Assembly: GCA_021827885.1 (NCBI GenBank)
Contig: JAKAUD010000203.1
Span: 1 to 7,838 of the forward strand
Reading direction: 5' to 3'
DNA from: Thermoplasmata archaeon
Lineage (GTDB): Archaea > Thermoplasmatota > Thermoplasmata > Thermoplasmatales > Thermoplasmataceae
DNA length: 7,838 nt
Shown here: positions 5,884-7,838 of the stretch, in pieces
How positions within the stretch are numbered: position 1 is the stretch's first letter
How the letters are laid out: every line of letters starts with the position of its first letter
The notes under the pieces: model-generated
Told to the model about the DNA's origin: nothing
Databases searched by the model: none
What the model saw: only the letters and a program-made list of their open reading frames with translations
Program-made: the position numbers and the translations under genes

Positions 5884-7199
5884 AAATAGGCGGAAGGTTC
5901 AGATTAGATGATTTCAAACTTAGATTTGGAAGATCAAGCTCACAAATGCCAGTTATGATTGGAAGTTATGGGCCATATTCTGACAATATTAACTTCGAAA
6001 GGACTGTGATAATATCTAAGGATCAGTCCTACGGTGAAAGAGTTCGCAAATCATTAGAAGAAGGGCTATCAACAACATTCAATAAAGGATTTAAAGGAAT
6101 TTTTGGAAGGAATATGGAATTTGTGGTGGTTACTTATTCTAACGAATCTGAAGGTGAAATATTCGATTTATTCAATTCAAATGCTGATAAGGGAAGTTTC
6201 CCGATCGTATTACTGAACAAAACAAATCCTTTCGATTTCGAAAGCACGTATTTCAAGGTGAAGAGTAGATTTTTGGCAGAGGGCTATCCTAGCCAAATAA
6301 TAGATTATGAGACTATTGATAATACAGACCAATACAAGTGGTCTGTCCTTTCAATATTGGTACAAGTTTTCGCAAAAATGGGGGGAATACCATGGGCGCT
6401 CGACAGAGGATCTCTTAGTATACAAGACGGAAGAAAGGTGCTCATAGTTGGAATTGGTTTCAATTATGACCCAATCAGCAAAAGAAGAGGGATCGGTTAT
6501 GTTAACATACACGATGAAAATGGTCAGTGGATCTACTCAAACAGCGACCATATAAATCTTAATGATAATGCTACGAGTGAAGAATCCGCTAAGCAGCTAG
6601 CTTCGAGACTGATTAATAATATCAAAGATGCTCTGAATTCTTTGCCTAATCTTCATTTTGAGACAAATCCCACACTTATAATACACTATCACGGTAAAGA
6701 GCTTTCAAATGATGAGGCGTTCTTATGGTCAGAAATTTCGAATGTTCAAAAGGGAAAAATTAGTGGAGTCTACGTAGTGAAAATAAACGATTCTAACACG
6801 ATTCTCTTTCAAGAAGACAGCGTTTGCAAGAATCGCCTTGGAGCAGCTACAGGTTATCCTCCAGTTGGACTTTATATTCAAATGAGAGATTTTTACTATC
6901 TGTTTACTACGGGATGTTTTCCCGAAAGTACACCACCAAGAAGCAATGTTATCGTTGGTGGTGCTCCTACTGCGATAAGAGTGTCTTTCAAGAAAGTAAA
7001 TGAAGGGGCTCTTGTAATCAATAACATAGATCTTTTGAAAACAGTTTTCGCATTAACAAGAATGAATTACAGATTGATGAATAACCCTGTGATGAAAATG
7101 CCTGTTACAGTGGGCTTTACTGACGACATTACTCATTTGACTTTAAAGATAAAGGATCAAGTTCCTTCAAAACTGTCAAATATTCCTTGGTTTCTCTAA
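5880..7199 (+). CDS. ago: Short prokaryotic Argonaute (MID-PIWI), catalytically inactive
   Basis: The 439-residue protein has only MID (about 40-170) and PIWI (about 185-439) domains, a typical short Argonaute length. The MID pocket that grips the guide 5' phosphate is intact. Tyr124, Lys128, Gln139 (in GYPSQ) and Lys166 (in AKMGGIPW) have nearly the spacing of Archaeoglobus fulgidus Piwi Tyr123/Lys127/Gln137/Lys163. The C-terminal residue is leucine, as in that protein, where its carboxylate helps bind the guide metal ion. PIWI landmarks follow: VGIGFNYD where active proteins have GID, IHYHGKE where they have a DG pair, then a TRMNYR...MPVTVGFTDDITH block. The two aspartates of the DEDX tetrad are replaced (Gly193, His271), so target cleavage is not expected. 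The inferred role is a guide-directed sensor that binds invading nucleic acid and triggers the effector encoded on the opposite strand. It is second in the operon, behind GGAGG at 5865. The stop overlaps that of the convergent effector. Confidence 0.92.
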   Translation: MKIGGRFRLDDFKLRFGRSSSQMPVMIGSYGPYSDNINFERTVIISKDQSYGERVRKSLEEGLSTTFNKGFKGIFGRNMEFVVVTYSNESEGEIFDLFNSNADKGSFPIVLLNKTNPFDFESTYFKVKSRFLAEGYPSQIIDYETIDNTDQYKWSVLSILVQVFAKMGGIPWALDRGSLSIQDGRKVLIVGIGFNYDPISKRRGIGYVNIHDENGQWIYSNSDHINLNDNATSEESAKQLASRLINNIKDALNSLPNLHFETNPTLIIHYHGKELSNDEAFLWSEISNVQKGKISGVYVVKINDSNTILFQEDSVCKNRLGAATGYPPVGLYIQMRDFYYLFTTGCFPESTPPRSNVIVGGAPTAIRVSFKKVNEGALVINNIDLLKTVFALTRMNYRLMNNPVMKMPVTVGFTDDITHLTLKIKDQVPSKLSNIPWFL

Positions 7200-7793
7200 T
7201 CAGATTCGAACAGCCTAAAAGCTCCTTTTTTATATCTTAGTGAGATGTTTTCATTCCTAAGATTTCTAAAAGAGAATAACAGCCACAAAGTCAGTATGTT
7301 GAAGCGTGACGTAATATTCAAATCCAGGTCTAAGACGTAAGCCAGAATCCAGCCTCCTACCACAACTACTGATGTGAAAATGAGGAATATCGCTAGATAA
7401 ATACCAACCCACAGTCCAGTCTGAAAGTAGAAGATTGATAAAAGTGACGATATTGCAGTAAGAGCTGAAGCAATTGAAGATATCACAAAACCAAAGTTTC
7501 CAATATGTGGAGACTGAATTCTTCTCTTCACTGCTTCAATTTTCTGGTCTATTAGCACCAGTTCCCTATTGCTATTGTACCTCTCAGCCAGTTTAACCTC
7601 TAGATATCTCAGAACAGGACTAGATTGATATTCGCCGATAACTATTACGTTATAATGCTCAACATAATCGTTATCCAGTAATTCTGGACTTAGGTTGCCA
7701 ACAAAGTTTAGAGAGTTATCTGGTACAATTCCAGTTGAGGATTCCCAATAACCCGATACTTTACCAAGTTTGGTACCAATAATCTTTTTTCAT
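7196..7793 (-). CDS. Aga2-like membrane effector (frame broken at codon 2)
   Basis: The intact frame runs from just after a TGA (7792-7790) to TAG 7198-7196, 197 codons with no ATG, GTG or TTG before GTG 7558. An ATG at 7793-7791 would fit exactly if the six-A run on the coding strand (7790-7785) had five, giving MKKIIGTKLG and 198 residues in all. Residues 1-95 are soluble, with a strand-helix segment YNVIVIGEY...LRYLEVKLAERY. Residues ~99-122 and ~128-154 are transmembrane helices. A shorter hydrophobic patch (165-175) and a basic tail (RYKKG) end the protein. Position beside a short Argonaute operon, opposite strand and this architecture match Sulfolobus islandicus Aga2, an effector that binds anionic lipids and depolarises the membrane when the Argonaute complex senses invaders. 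If the break is real, the gene is off, or expressed by slippage, or started at GTG 7558 as a 120-residue two-helix product. The 45 bp upstream show no clear promoter. Confidence 0.7.
7226..7231 (+). terminator. Possible T-rich terminator of the Argonaute operon
   Basis: A run of six T followed by ATATC lies 27 bp after the Argonaute stop. Archaeal RNA polymerase can terminate on such U-runs without a hairpin. It sits inside the 3' coding end of the convergent effector gene, so the operon transcript would overlap effector mRNA. A short T-run is weak evidence alone. Confidence 0.3.
7785..7790 (-). other. Homopolymer A6 tract interrupting the effector frame
   Basis: On the effector coding strand, ATG is followed by six A and then GATT. 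Reading from ATG hits TAA after ten sense codons (ATG included), while the frame one base away is open for 197 codons. Loss of a single A, or a +1 shift, joins the start to the long frame. Such runs are typical of sequencing error, polymerase slippage or phase variation. Confidence 0.55.
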
Positions 7794-7838
7794 GAGTCCG
7801 GTATTGTTGTCTATGGACCTGGTGAATTACGGGTTGAG

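Noticed and set aside
1..7838. CRISPR array, tRNA, rRNA or intact transposase
   Set aside because: No regularly spaced repeats, no cloverleaf with a T-arm motif, and no transposase, TnpB or integrase motifs were seen on either strand.

Overview
The window looks like a defence island in an archaeon. The DNA is AT-rich (roughly 60% by eye). The archaeal reading rests on box-A-like TATA elements, a first gene with no convincing ribosome-binding site next to an internal operon gene with a strong one, a surface protein with 12 N-glycosylation sequons, and an Argonaute module resembling those of Sulfolobus and Archaeoglobus. The lineage cannot be named from the sequence alone.

Left part (1-2979): two OLD-family (ABC-type ATPase plus TOPRIM) genes lie in tandem. 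The first enters from outside the window and only its TOPRIM end is visible. The second is split into two reading frames overlapping by 50 bp. The upstream frame carries Walker A. The downstream frame carries Walker B, the H-loop and a TOPRIM domain that seems to have lost one metal ligand. Between the two loci are an 8-bp perfect hairpin and a very GC-rich 47-nt inverted repeat with two mutually exclusive folds.

Middle (2980-4791): one gene encodes a probable surface glycoprotein anchored at both ends. A weaker reverse-strand ORF encodes a small two-helix membrane protein. The remaining intergenic DNA holds candidate TATA boxes.

Right part (4792-7838): this is the main attraction. A two-gene operon with a 4-nt ATGA overlap encodes a ~364-residue partner and a 439-residue short Argonaute (MID-PIWI only, catalytic residues lost, 5'-phosphate pocket kept). 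A gene on the opposite strand converges on it, with the two stop codons overlapping, and encodes a ~198-residue protein with two C-terminal transmembrane helices. This layout matches the Sulfolobus islandicus SiAgo/Aga1/Aga2 abortive-infection system, in which a guided inactive Argonaute complex activates a membrane-damaging effector. The effector frame is interrupted at its second codon by a run of six A on its coding strand. This could be an assembly error, a slippage site, or an off-state of the toxin.
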